Of a stretch of 64,000 bases of DNA, positions 8,406-17,995 are shown one piece after another. Each line of letters starts with the position of its first letter. The stretch's first letter is position 1. A program made the translations under genes and the position numbers. Location of the stretch: assembly GCA_031290985.1 (NCBI GenBank), contig JARLJW010000039.1, forward strand, positions 1 through 64,000, given 5' to 3'. The DNA is from Verrucomicrobiia bacterium. GTDB lineage: Bacteria > Verrucomicrobiota > Verrucomicrobiia > Limisphaerales > UBA11358. A model generated the notes under the pieces. The model saw nothing but the letters and a program-made list of their open reading frames with translations. It had not been told where the DNA came from and made no database searches.

Positions 8406-8520
8406 CTAGGAATATCACCCGGTGGCTGGCCGGAGCGTCTCACTATGTAAATTTCGTTTTCCACCCGTTCGCCTTTTTCTTTCCAGCCACGATGTAACGC
8501 CAAGTATTCCCTTGGGCGCG
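8383..8520 (-). ncRNA. Candidate stand-alone small RNA
   Basis: The 336-base gap between the nuclease and the next exported protein has no gene on either strand, yet the minus strand is highly structured. GGAATA (8510-8505) can pair with TATTCC (8414-8409). Inside it, GTGGCTGG (8490-8483) pairs with CCAGCCAC (8429-8422), extended by a CATC/GGTG pairing. The rod ends just before the intrinsic terminator. An additional small hairpin CGCC.AAG/CTTGGCG uses the 5' side (around 8519-8498) as an alternative fold. An interrupted rod followed by a terminator is reminiscent of 6S RNA, but I see no diagnostic motif and do not name it. The 5' end is a guess. Confidence 0.4.
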
Positions 8521-8679
8521 CAATCCTTACGCAGGATTTACCAAATTTCGTTGGGAATGGGCATTTGCCTTGAGGGTATACCAATCAAGAAAGCTGGCAG
8601 TGTTCGAGGCACTGCGAGCGCATACCCGCATTTCACTTATCCAAACCTTACTTCCATGCCGTGGGCCACAAGGAATCGC

Positions 8680-9423
8680 ATGAAGCGTTGGTGGCTGCTG
8701 ATCAGCTTGCTGTTGCCGGTGCTGGCCGTCCGCGCCAGCGTGCAAGTGTTTGTGCAGGTCACCAACGGGCTGGCCTGCATCAACTATCAATGCACCGCCG
8801 GCGAGGTGGTCCGGTCCTTTGCCCTGGATGTCACGGTGGACCGGGGGCAGATCACGGGCATCACCAATTACTTTCGCGGCCCCTGCACGGCCACGGCGCA
8901 GGGTTATGGGATTTTTCCCGCCTCGTTCCGGGACCAGATCACCGTCAGTTCGGGCAGCAATGCCAATTGGAGCGTCACCGGTTACAGCCCGCTGGCGGTC
9001 ACGGCGGACAACCCGGGCGGCACGCTCCCCGGCCTTAATTCTAGCGGCGTCACCCTGGAGTTGGGCGCGTTGTGGGATGCCACCGTGCCGGCGGCATTCC
9101 CGCCGGCCAGCGGAACGCTGTGCGCGCTGCAACTCAGCCAGGCGGCCAACGTCACCGTGACCACCAACCTGGTGCGGGGCGGGATTGTCGCCGCCCCGCG
9201 CGATGTCCTCATCACGGCTCAATTCACCGGCGCACTGCTCGATCCGGCGATCACGGACACCAGCGTATCGAACGGCATCATGACCATCCGGTTTCAAGGC
9301 GGCGAGCTTGAGAGCGCGACCACACTGGGCGGAACCTGGATCGGCACCGGTAACACCAACGGCGTCTATACCGAGACGGTCGGCACCTCCGCCGCCAAAT
9401 TCTTTCGCGTGCATAACCATTAA
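8680..9423 (+). CDS. Exported protein of unknown function
   Basis: 247 residues. MKRWWLLISLLLPVLAVRA is a clear signal peptide, so the ATG at 8680 is chosen over one 24 bases upstream. The mature part is beta-rich with repeated GYGIFPASFRD, SVTGYSPLAV and LELGALWD strands. I recall similar exported proteins near dockerin-containing proteins in Planctomycetota/Phycisphaerae genomes, but I cannot name the family. The C-terminus (GGTWIGTGNTNG...KFFRVHNH) is a variant of the 'W...FYRL' tail. It is the first gene of a three-gene run; the next starts 22 bases later and has a dockerin-like end, so a cohesin-like binding role is conceivable but unproven. Confidence 0.65.
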   Translation: MKRWWLLISLLLPVLAVRASVQVFVQVTNGLACINYQCTAGEVVRSFALDVTVDRGQITGITNYFRGPCTATAQGYGIFPASFRDQITVSSGSNANWSVTGYSPLAVTADNPGGTLPGLNSSGVTLELGALWDATVPAAFPPASGTLCALQLSQAANVTVTTNLVRGGIVAAPRDVLITAQFTGALLDPAITDTSVSNGIMTIRFQGGELESATTLGGTWIGTGNTNGVYTETVGTSAAKFFRVHNH

Positions 9424-9445
9424 TCACCGGCGCGCCAAAAACATC

Positions 9446-12400
9446 ATGAACAAGTCCATCACGCTGATGTTGCTCGCCCTGACCCTGCTGTCAGGCCGGG
9501 AGCCGGCCCGTGCGGACATCACGAACAACCTGGTGGCCTGGTACAATTTTGAAGGCCTGGCCGGCACGGTTGGAGAAACGATTGTCGACCAAAGCGGGCA
9601 CGGGCATGACGGGGTTTGCCGTGCGGATCAAAGCACGCTCCGGGTGCCGGCCATTGTGGCCGGGCCGGCCGGGCTCGGTGAGGCGTTGAACTTCGATGGC
9701 GCGTTTTATGTGGAGATTCCCAACCATGCTGATTTCTACCTCACCAGCAACATCACCGTGGCGGCCTGGGTTTCGGTGGACGCCTTCGATCAGGATTGGC
9801 AGACGATGTTTTGCCATGGCGACTGGTCCTGGCGGCTGCATCGTTCAGATTTGACCGATTATGCGGCCTTCCACATGTCCGGATTGGTCAACGGATATAC
9901 CCTCAACGGCCAGACCACCAACCTGCGCACGCCGAAAAGATGGCTGCACCTTGTCGGCACTTATCAAAATGGCGTGGGCGCGAGCCTGTACGTCAACGGC
10001 GCCCTGGAAGTGGCGAATGTCTGGGTCAGCGGATTGATCGGCACCAACGGCAGCGATCCGGTCACCATCGGCGCCCAAATCGACAACGGCATCCTGCGCC
10101 GGCAATGGCGCGGCCAGATGGATGAAGTGCGGCTTTACAACCGCGCCCTGAGCGCGGCGGACGTCGCCGAACTGTATGGCTACGTGCAGACCAATTACAA
10201 CCAGCGCCCGGTGGTAACCACGCCCCCGGACCAGGTGCTCGCCACCGCGACGAATCTTCTGCTCGCCGCGACGGTCAGCGATGATGGCCTGCCGCTGCCG
10301 GCGAACCCGGCCAGCCCGGATCCGGATGATGCCCACAAACTGCGTTGGCAATGGTCCGTGGTTTCAACCCCCGCCGGCAGTGCGGGCGTGGTCTGGTCGG
10401 GCAAGCCGACCAACGGCGAAGCCTTCACCTACCCCGGTTCAGCCAACGCCCCGGGCACCGCGTTTGACTGCAACCCCACCGCCAATTTTGACGTGCCCGG
10501 GATTTACGCGCTGAACTTTACCGCCCAGGACGGCGCCTTGGCCGCCAGCAAGAACGTGACGGTTTGGGTCCGTGCCGGGGACGATTACCACGCCCTGGGT
10601 TATCAATATCTATCCCCGCTGCCCGGGGCCGAGTATGCCTCCCCGCAGACGCGTTTCGTGCTGGTCAGATTCAAGAACATTTCCCCATCCACCCTGACTA
10701 ACCTCGCCACCTGCATCCAGGTCACCGGTGCCCGGAGCGGATCTCATTCCGGCCAGACCAGGATTGCCGGCGATGGGCGGACGGTCATTTTCCAGATGGC
10801 TTCGGATTTTTATGCGGGCGAACTGGTCACCGTCTCTTTGGCTCCCGGGGTGCCCGCCGGAACCGGTCAACCCATCTCGCCTTATCAATATCTGTTTGTG
10901 GTTTCCGGACACTTCTCCGGCCCGGCATCGTTGTCCGCGACATCCTCTCTCACCACCACTGTCACGCCGGCATTGAAAGCCGCCGTGGCCCAGTCGCTGA
11001 CCTCCCAGCAATCGGTCCCGACCACGGCGCTGGCCGGCAAGGCGGTCATCCTGCCGAACGCGGTCTCGGTTCCGAGCGACTTCCCGCAGATCAACATCAC
11101 CGTCAACAACCACCCGGACCCGGATCCCATCTTCATTGATAACCGGGCTGGCGGCGGCAAGCCCTACAACGTGATTTTTGATAACCAGGGCCAGCCGATC
11201 TGGTATATGCGGACCCCGGACGAGCGGCGGGACATGCAGGTCCAGCGCAACGGCGTTTTGACCATGCTGGATCACACCGGCGGGGTCCATTTTGACGGCT
11301 TGGATCAGCACTACCGGCAATTCACCAATTATGTGGCGACCAACGGCTACAGCGTGGACGAGCATGAACTGCAGGTCTTGCCGGAGGGAACTTATTTTCT
11401 GATCGCCCTCCGGAATGAAACCGTGGACATGACGCGGTTTGTGACGAACGGCAACCCGGCGGCGACCGTCACCGAAGATTGTGTGCAGGAATTCACGGCG
11501 GCCGGCGACCTTATTTTCCAATGGCGGGCGTGGGACTATTTTGACATCCACGACCAGCAGAATTTCATCGATCTCACGTCCGCCAGCTTCGACTTTCCCC
11601 ACATGAACGCCATCGACCTCGACACGGATGGCAACCTTTTGCTCTCCAGCCGGAGCACCTCGGAGATCACCAAGATCAACCGCGACACCGGGGAGATCAT
11701 CTGGCGGCTCGGCGGCGGGCACAACCAGTTCACCTACGTCAACGACCCGCTGAACGGGACGCGCAACCAGCACGCCGTGCGCATGGTGGCCACCAATCAT
11801 TACACGATGTTTGACAACGGGAATCTGCACGACCCGCCGGTGTCGCGCGCGGTGGAATACGTGGTGGATACGAATCTGATGACGGCCACCCTGGCCTGGC
11901 AATATCCCGCGACGCCAAACACCACCTTCTACTCGTACTACATGGGCGACGTGCAGCGGTTGACCAATGGCAACACGCTGATCAACTGGGCGATCGGCTG
12001 GCTGCCCAAGCTCACTGAAGTCCGCCCGGACGGCACCACGGCTTTTGAGATGAACTGGGTTGACCATTGGGAGTCCTACCGTGTCTGGCGCTGTCCCTGG
12101 CAGGGGGTGGCGCTCCAGCCCTATCTGATCCTGGAGGCTTACCCGGACAATCTGACGCTCATCTTTAACCAGTTCGGCGACACCAATGTGGCGTTTTACC
12201 GCATCTACGGCGGCACCTCGCCGCAACCGACCAACTTGCTGGCGACTTCCGGGGCGACCCTGAAAAAACTCACCAATCTGCAGAACGGCAGCACCTATTA
12301 TTTTCGTGTCACCGCCGTGAACAAGCAGGGGATCGAGGGGCCGTATTCCAATGAGGAAACCACCTCCGTCAACATCATCAAGCCCGGGCAGAACCTGCTC

Positions 12401-12991
12401 CAGAACGGAGATTTTGCGCAAGGCACCAACGCCTGGATCTGGACGCTGGGCGGGGTGGCGACGGCCGCCTGGACGATCGATTCCGGCGTCAGCCATGTCA
12501 CCCTCACCAACGGAACCGCCACCCTGGCCAACGTCCAGTTGAAACAGGCCGGAATTCCCCTGGTGCAGAGCAACCAGTACGTGTTCGAATTTGACGCGTG
12601 GTCCGCGGCCCCGCGCTACATCGAGGCAAAAGTGGCGCAGGATGCCGCGCCCAATCTGAACTACAGCGGCACCACCAGCACCTATCTCACCCCGGCGCAT
12701 AATCATTTTCGTTATGTCTTTACGATGAGCGCCGCCACGGACCTGGCGGCCAGCGTGTTTTTCAACGTGGGCGGCTCCAGCTATGGCGTGTACGTGGACA
12801 ACGTGTCCCTCTTCAACCCGCCGCCCGGCGACCTCAACCTCGATGGCCGGGTGGATCTGCTGGATCTGAAGCTCATCACGGCTGACTGGCTCAAGCTGGC
12901 GGGCGGTTTGAGCCCGGACCTCGACGGCAGCGGCCGGGTCGACCTGAACGACTTCAGCATCTTTGGCGACAACTGGACGCCGGGGCAATAA
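9446..12991 (+). CDS. Arylsulfotransferase-fold protein with LamG and dockerin-like domains
   Basis: 1181 residues from the ATG before MNKSITLMLLALTLLSG, a signal peptide. Residues about 27-250 are a LamG/concanavalin-like lectin domain (NNLVAWYNFEG, GQMDEVRLYNRALS). Residues about 575-870 match the ASST/Arylsulfotransf_2 propeller: PHMNAIDLDTDGNLLLSSR, ITKINRDTGEIIWRLGG, NQHAVRM and FDNGN. In this fold conserved His residues of such motifs line the active site. An Fn3-like domain (about 895-975), a carbohydrate-binding-like domain (about 980-1125) and two dockerin-type repeats (GDLNLDGRVDLLDL, DLDGSGRVDLNDF) follow. It is probably extracellular or surface-bound. Whether it transfers sulfate or only uses the propeller for binding cannot be told. 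It is followed 27 bases later by a paralogue. Confidence 0.8.
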   Translation: MNKSITLMLLALTLLSGREPARADITNNLVAWYNFEGLAGTVGETIVDQSGHGHDGVCRADQSTLRVPAIVAGPAGLGEALNFDGAFYVEIPNHADFYLTSNITVAAWVSVDAFDQDWQTMFCHGDWSWRLHRSDLTDYAAFHMSGLVNGYTLNGQTTNLRTPKRWLHLVGTYQNGVGASLYVNGALEVANVWVSGLIGTNGSDPVTIGAQIDNGILRRQWRGQMDEVRLYNRALSAADVAELYGYVQTNYNQRPVVTTPPDQVLATATNLLLAATVSDDGLPLPANPASPDPDDAHKLRWQWSVVSTPAGSAGVVWSGKPTNGEAFTYPGSANAPGTAFDCNPTANFDVPGIYALNFTAQDGALAASKNVTVWVRAGDDYHALGYQYLSPLPGAEYASPQTRFVLVRFKNISPSTLTNLATCIQVTGARSGSHSGQTRIAGDGRTVIFQMASDFYAGELVTVSLAPGVPAGTGQPISPYQYLFVVSGHFSGPASLSATSSLTTTVTPALKAAVAQSLTSQQSVPTTALAGKAVILPNAVSVPSDFPQINITVNNHPDPDPIFIDNRAGGGKPYNVIFDNQGQPIWYMRTPDERRDMQVQRNGVLTMLDHTGGVHFDGLDQHYRQFTNYVATNGYSVDEHELQVLPEGTYFLIALRNETVDMTRFVTNGNPAATVTEDCVQEFTAAGDLIFQWRAWDYFDIHDQQNFIDLTSASFDFPHMNAIDLDTDGNLLLSSRSTSEITKINRDTGEIIWRLGGGHNQFTYVNDPLNGTRNQHAVRMVATNHYTMFDNGNLHDPPVSRAVEYVVDTNLMTATLAWQYPATPNTTFYSYYMGDVQRLTNGNTLINWAIGWLPKLTEVRPDGTTAFEMNWVDHWESYRVWRCPWQGVALQPYLILEAYPDNLTLIFNQFGDTNVAFYRIYGGTSPQPTNLLATSGATLKKLTNLQNGSTYYFRVTAVNKQGIEGPYSNEETTSVNIIKPGQNLLQNGDFAQGTNAWIWTLGGVATAAWTIDSGVSHVTLTNGTATLANVQLKQAGIPLVQSNQYVFEFDAWSAAPRYIEAKVAQDAAPNLNYSGTTSTYLTPAHNHFRYVFTMSAATDLAASVFFNVGGSSYGVYVDNVSLFNPPPGDLNLDGRVDLLDLKLITADWLKLAGGLSPDLDGSGRVDLNDFSIFGDNWTPGQ

Positions 12992-13018
12992 CCGGAGAAA
13001 CAAACGCTCACCGGATCA

Positions 13019-15526
13019 ATGAAAATCAACTTTATGAAAATATACCAAAAACCATGTGTCTGGATCATGATGGCGACCGTGCTGGTCTTCGCCGGCTTGA
13101 AGGCCGCCGCCCAACTGCCACCGGATTTTCCCAACCTGACCATAACCGCATGCGATACGAATGCCGTCGGTGACGGCTACCTCTTCGCCGAGGTGACTGA
13201 CACCACGCCGAACGGGGGCTACTACGTCATGATCTTGAAAAACGACGGCACGCCGGTGTGGTATCAGAACGTCGCGACCAATAACTACGATTTCAAGCTT
13301 CTGCCCAGCGGTCTGCTGCACTATGCGCCGTTCCTCCACACCCATTCGTGGACCGGTGGTGGCGATTGCACCCACCAGATCCTGGATGATAATTATAATC
13401 CCGCGGAAACGATCACCGCCGGCAACGGCTATGTGGCCGATGCGCACGATTTCCAACTGCTGCCCAACGGCCATGTGCTGTTGCAGGGCTATTACCGGAC
13501 GCAGATGGACGTCAGCAAGTATGTGGCGGGCGGTTATCCCAACGCCATGCTGGCGGGGGCGGTCATCCAGGAACTGGATGCGCAACGGAACGTCGTGTTC
13601 CAATGGCGCTCCTGGGATCACTTCACCCTGCTCGGTTACTATGGCCCGTATCTGACCGTGAATCCTGCGACCGGGAAAAATCCGGTCATTGACGCGTTCC
13701 ACTTGAATACGGTCATCCTGGATGCCGATGGCAACCTGCTGGTCTCCAATTTCGGAATGGACGTCTGGAAGATCAACCGGCAGACGGGGCAGATCATGTG
13801 GCGGTTGGGCGGCCTGGCCAACCAGTTCACTTTTGTCGGCGAGAACCCGCTGCAAGCCATCGGCCATTTCTCCGGCCATACCCTGAGCCGCCTGGACAAT
13901 GGCGACATCATGATTTATTGCAATGCCGACCAGCTGGCCACGCGTACTTCGAAGGTATACGAATACAAGTTGGACGAGACGAACAAGATTGCCACCCTCG
14001 TGTGGAGCTACACGCCGCCCACGAATTACTACGCCTGGCACTATGGCAGCGCCCAGCGGCTGCCCAACGGCAACACGCTCATCGGCTGGGGCGGGGCCAA
14101 CATCATGGCCGGCATCGGCGGTGTCACCAACCAGTTGATCCCCGTCTGCACGGAAGTCACGCCGGCGGGCAAGGTGGTTTTCCAAATGACCTTCAATGAT
14201 GCGAGAATCGCCAGCTACCGGGTCTACCGGCTGCCTTATCCTCCCGCTGCCCAGGCCCGTCCAGCCACGGCCTTTGAACTGGTGGCCGGCAATTCCTACG
14301 CCTTCGGCACCAACGGCGTCTCGCTGGATGTCGTCAGCGGCGGTGGCGGCTACAATCAGGCCACGGCGACGCGTGAACCTTACGCTCCGGTAAATCCCCT
14401 GTTTAACGGGCAGGCCCCGCGGCTGTTGCCGGCACGGGTGCATATGACGGCGGCCAGCATCGCCGCCTTGGAGGCGCAGTTGAATTTTGACGCCACGGCT
14501 TTTGGCTTCTCGGCTCCGGCCAATCTGACCGTGTATTACCGCGGTCAAGCCGGCCAGGGCGTATTCGTCCCGCTGGACACCCAATACAACCCGCTCACCA
14601 AACAACTTCAGGCCACGGTGGCGATGACCGCGCAAGCGGGCGAACTGGGCGAGTTCGTCTTTGGTTACCCGGATGTGACCGAGGTGGCCTACGCGCCGAC
14701 TTTGGCCGCCGCCGAAAACTATCGCGGGATTCAGCCCTGCGAAGTCGTCGGGCCCTTGCCGGCGTTGCCGGGAACGAATTATGCCGTCAATCAGCAACTG
14801 CCGGTCTGCCTGGCGTGGTCACCCAACGGCCTGGCCGGCTGGTATCAACTGCAGATCGCCACCACCGCGGACTTCGCCGCCCCGGTGGTGGATGTGCCGT
14901 TCCAAACGGATGCATTCTATGTCTGGAGCAATGCCCTGCCCGGCACTGCCTATTATTACCGCGTCAATACCTCGAATGACGGCGGCACCAGTGCCTGGTC
15001 CACCGGCTTGTTTCAAACCGTCCCGCCCGTGATCGCGGTTACGGCGCCCAATGGCGGCGAAGCCTGGCAACGCGGCTTGAACTATTTTGTGCAATGGAAA
15101 GGCAACACTCCCGAACCGGTCGCGCTCGACCTTTATAAAGGCGGCGTCTTGGTTAAAACGCTGGCCACGAATGCCAACACCGGCGCCTACCGTTGGAGCA
15201 TTGGTTTCAATCTGGCGACCGGGAGGGATTATGCCATCGCCGTGCGCAGCTCCACCAATGGCACCTTGTCGGATGCGAGCAACCTGCCTTTCAGCATTAT
15301 TGACGCCCCGTCCATCGACACCGGCTCCGTCGCCCGGCTCGCTCATGGCAGCGTGCGATTTGGTTATACCGCCCCGGGTGCCGCCGCCATGACCGTGCTG
15401 GGTTCAACCAACCTGATCAATTGGGAGGTCTTGCAGACCCTGTCCGTTACGAGCGACAGCGGTCTGTGCACCAATCCAGTCGTGGCCGGGGTGCCGAACC
15501 GGTTTTACCGGCTGCGCGTGCCGTAA
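13019..15526 (+). CDS. Arylsulfotransferase-fold exported protein, paralogue of the preceding gene
   Basis: 835 residues with an N-terminal signal (hydrophobic CVWIMMATVLVFAGL, cleavage near AAAQ). The ASST-like propeller covers about residues 40-410, with AFHLNTVILDADGNLLVSNF, VWKINRQTGQIMWRLGG, GHTLSRLDNG and AQRLPNGNTLIGWGG matching the previous protein block by block. It lacks the LamG and dockerin parts. Instead it has a region with IAVTAPNGGEAWQRG (Ig/Fn-like repeat) and ends in the shared tail STNLINWEVL...RFYRLRVP. A second in-frame Met (MKIYQK, six residues in) is also possible as start. Together with its neighbour it looks like a duplicated extracellular enzyme pair. Confidence 0.8.
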   Translation: MKINFMKIYQKPCVWIMMATVLVFAGLKAAAQLPPDFPNLTITACDTNAVGDGYLFAEVTDTTPNGGYYVMILKNDGTPVWYQNVATNNYDFKLLPSGLLHYAPFLHTHSWTGGGDCTHQILDDNYNPAETITAGNGYVADAHDFQLLPNGHVLLQGYYRTQMDVSKYVAGGYPNAMLAGAVIQELDAQRNVVFQWRSWDHFTLLGYYGPYLTVNPATGKNPVIDAFHLNTVILDADGNLLVSNFGMDVWKINRQTGQIMWRLGGLANQFTFVGENPLQAIGHFSGHTLSRLDNGDIMIYCNADQLATRTSKVYEYKLDETNKIATLVWSYTPPTNYYAWHYGSAQRLPNGNTLIGWGGANIMAGIGGVTNQLIPVCTEVTPAGKVVFQMTFNDARIASYRVYRLPYPPAAQARPATAFELVAGNSYAFGTNGVSLDVVSGGGGYNQATATREPYAPVNPLFNGQAPRLLPARVHMTAASIAALEAQLNFDATAFGFSAPANLTVYYRGQAGQGVFVPLDTQYNPLTKQLQATVAMTAQAGELGEFVFGYPDVTEVAYAPTLAAAENYRGIQPCEVVGPLPALPGTNYAVNQQLPVCLAWSPNGLAGWYQLQIATTADFAAPVVDVPFQTDAFYVWSNALPGTAYYYRVNTSNDGGTSAWSTGLFQTVPPVIAVTAPNGGEAWQRGLNYFVQWKGNTPEPVALDLYKGGVLVKTLATNANTGAYRWSIGFNLATGRDYAIAVRSSTNGTLSDASNLPFSIIDAPSIDTGSVARLAHGSVRFGYTAPGAAAMTVLGSTNLINWEVLQTLSVTSDSGLCTNPVVAGVPNRFYRLRVP

Positions 15527-15594
15527 AGACATTTGCAAGATCTGGACTCAGGTCATGCTGATGGTTTCAAATTCAGCCACGGCTCAACCGCCAA

Positions 15595-16611
15595 TCACCG
15601 CCAGCTTGCCAGGATGACGCTCGGCGGTGACAGGGTGGGATTGTACTGGAACATCGCGCTGGTATCCGTGAGGTTCTGGTCAGGCAGTTCGGGAACCGTG
15701 AAATAATAGGCGGTGCGGTTGGGGGTCACGACGAACTGCGGGTGATACCCTTCGCTGGCGGGCCAGCGCTCGAGGATTTTTTCGTAAACCATGGCCAATG
15801 CCCGGGAATAGTGGCCAGCCACGTATTCGGTTCCTGTGCACCGGACCGGCAATATGAAACAGATGTGCCCATCCAGCATGACCGGGAAAATCCATTCCTT
15901 GGTGGGCGAGAGGATGGATTTGAGTGACTGCGCGTCCCGGTAGCTGTCCCGGTCGGCGTCCGCAATGCTGTACACGCGGACGGGGTCGCCAAGCTTGACC
16001 ATGTCGATCTTGTCACCGGCGGCGAAGCCGAAGGCGTCAGGATTTTTAACGGCCAGGTCCATGGCCCGCTCCAAGCCGTCCTGCGCTGCCTTCACCAGTT
16101 TTTGCTCCTCGGTGAGCGGCGCTTCATGGCGGGCCGGGGCCGGCGTTTTCAGCGGCCTCCGCGCGGTCGGCACCGCCGCTGGACCGTCCAGGGTTTTCAC
16201 GGACTGAAATCCCGGCGTGATGGTTTCCGGCCTGGCGGAAGGTGACAGCGCGGACATCATGGAACCACCCAAGTTGCCCGGGGTATCGTTGCCCGCCAGG
16301 GCATTGCTGCTGACCGCAGTCACCGCCGGGGCGGCGGCGGCCGGCTCCACCTGGGGAGCAGCCGGAGGAGTTGGCGGGGTGTAAGGTGCCGGCGCGGCAA
16401 CGGGGTCGGGAACCGGAACCGGACTTGCCGGCGCGGCCTGGGTGACATACGCCCCATGCTTGTGATACGTGCGGTAAACCACATGCTGGTAGTAAAAAAA
16501 CATCACCAGACCTATCACCAGTATAGCCCCGCCCAAATACAACTTCTTGGTAAAATCGGCGTCTGACTCGTCGATTTTATCCTGCAAATAAGTTTTTATG
16601 GCCTGGATCAT
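15595..16611 (-). CDS. Membrane-anchored protein of unknown function, paralogue A
   Basis: 338 residues: a short cytoplasmic start (MIQAIKTYLQDKIDE), one transmembrane helix at about residues 25-47 (YLGGAILVIGLVMFFYYQ), a long Pro/Ala-rich linker (about 60-140), then a globular domain of about 170 residues. The globular part includes KNPDAFGFAAGDKIDMVKLG, EWIFPVMLDG and a conserved end MFQYNPTLSPPSVILASW. The protein 83 bases upstream has the same order and the same ends. No known family is recognised. The topology suggests that the domain lies in the periplasm. The minus-strand pair converges with the arylsulfotransferase-like run. Confidence 0.75.
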   Translation of the reverse strand: MIQAIKTYLQDKIDESDADFTKKLYLGGAILVIGLVMFFYYQHVVYRTYHKHGAYVTQAAPASPVPVPDPVAAPAPYTPPTPPAAPQVEPAAAAPAVTAVSSNALAGNDTPGNLGGSMMSALSPSARPETITPGFQSVKTLDGPAAVPTARRPLKTPAPARHEAPLTEEQKLVKAAQDGLERAMDLAVKNPDAFGFAAGDKIDMVKLGDPVRVYSIADADRDSYRDAQSLKSILSPTKEWIFPVMLDGHICFILPVRCTGTEYVAGHYSRALAMVYEKILERWPASEGYHPQFVVTPNRTAYYFTVPELPDQNLTDTSAMFQYNPTLSPPSVILASWR

Positions 16612-16694
16612 TTATTAACAACTGAATGATTTAAGCACCTGGCGGGCCAATTTACCGGTAAAATGCGCTTCGGGATGTTTTTGCAATCTCCGCT

Positions 16695-17717
16695 TCAATG
16701 CCAGCTTGCCAGAATGACACTCGCCGGTGACAAGGTGGGATTATATTGGAACATGTCGCCGGTATCGGTGAGGTTCGGTGCAGGCAGTTCCGGGATCGTA
16801 AAAAAATAGCTGGTGATATTTGCGTTCGCCACGAGTTGCGGATGAAAGCCTTCGCTGGCCGGCCAGCGTTGCTGGATCTTGTCAAAGACCATCGCCAGCG
16901 CCCGGGAACCCGGTCCGGCGACATATCCTTTGTCCACGCGCTTGACCGGCAACATATAGCGGATGCTGCCATCGAGCATCACCGGAAAGATCCATTCATT
17001 CGTCGCGTGCAGGAGCGGTTGCAGCGGCTGTCCCGCCTGGTAGCTTTTCCGGTCGGCCGCCGAAATGGTGTAAACCACGATCGGATCGCCGAGCTTGGCC
17101 GCGTCCACCCGTTCGCCGGAGGCAAAACCAAAGGCATCGGGATTTTTTATCGCCATGTCGATGACGCTGGCAAATCGGGCGTGGGCGATTTGCGCCAGCT
17201 TCTCCGCGTCGGTCAACACGGGCGGGTCGCGGTGCACCGGCTTTTGGGTGGCAGTTTGAACTTTCAACACCTGCCGCGCGGCTGGCACCGCTTCCGGTTG
17301 ATCCAATGTCTTCAGGGGTGGCAGCGGCGGTTGCACCGTCTCCGCCTTGGCCGAGGGCGACAACACGGCCATCAAGGAATCGCCCAGGCTGACCGCCGTG
17401 GCTTTGGCCGGCACGGAATTGCTCGGGTTGACGGCGGCGGCGGCCGCGGGTTTAAGCTCGGGGTTCGCGGCCACGGGTTCGGTTTTGCTTGCGGCGGCCG
17501 TGGAAGCGGCGGCGGAAGTAATGGCGGCCACGACGGCGCGGCTCGCTGAAGTCATTACCCGGTGATGCGCCATGTTGGTCAGATACCGGACGTAAAGATA
17601 AACCGCCACCGCCAGCACATGCACCATCACGCCAATGACGACCTTCGTGTTCAGTCCGCCCTTGGACGGTGACGGTGAACTTTCGGTCTTGAAATTGAAT
17701 TTGGCGGCTTGGATCAT
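16695..17717 (-). CDS. Membrane-anchored protein of unknown function, paralogue B
   Basis: 340 residues from MIQAAKFNFKTESS. An in-frame ATG 23 codons earlier is rejected because paralogue A also starts with MIQA. It has one transmembrane helix (VVIGVMVHVLAVAVYLYV), an Ala/Pro-rich linker, then a domain with KNPDAFGFASGERVDAAKLG, EWIFPVMLDGSIRYMLPVK and the end MFQYNPTLSPASVILASW. It is clearly a tandem duplicate of the 338-residue neighbour. It could interact with that neighbour as a heteromer. The function is unknown. It diverges from the cupin gene across a 278-base gap. Confidence 0.75.
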   Translation of the reverse strand: MIQAAKFNFKTESSPSPSKGGLNTKVVIGVMVHVLAVAVYLYVRYLTNMAHHRVMTSASRAVVAAITSAAASTAAASKTEPVAANPELKPAAAAAVNPSNSVPAKATAVSLGDSLMAVLSPSAKAETVQPPLPPLKTLDQPEAVPAARQVLKVQTATQKPVHRDPPVLTDAEKLAQIAHARFASVIDMAIKNPDAFGFASGERVDAAKLGDPIVVYTISAADRKSYQAGQPLQPLLHATNEWIFPVMLDGSIRYMLPVKRVDKGYVAGPGSRALAMVFDKIQQRWPASEGFHPQLVANANITSYFFTIPELPAPNLTDTGDMFQYNPTLSPASVILASWH

Positions 17718-17995
17718 CGGCTTGTTCAGGTGAAACCTCGGCGGATTTTGATCCGCCACACTCTTTCTTAGCAGCCTCCGCGCCAAGGTGTCGGGAAACC
17801 AGATTTTGAGGCAATTCCCACCAATCCACCCCGCCCGTTCCGGGTGCCAACCGGACAGTGGCTCAAAATCGTTCGTTAATGTTCGGGAATTGGACAGCCG
17901 GTTTTGGGTGCGGAAAACTTCATCCGCCAGATTTTCGCGTCCGGCCCGACATTTGTCCGCTTGACTTGATTCCCGTTTGCGGCGGAAATGGACGC

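Noticed and set aside
8422-8679. Longer version of the exported protein starting upstream of 8680
   Set aside because: The added residues lie on the candidate RNA region and precede a clear signal peptide.
10610-13003. Long open frame antisense to the first arylsulfotransferase-like gene
   Set aside because: It mirrors the GC-rich codon pattern of the plus-strand gene, which has clear domains and a signal peptide; the antisense protein is Arg/Gly/His/Val-rich without a motif.
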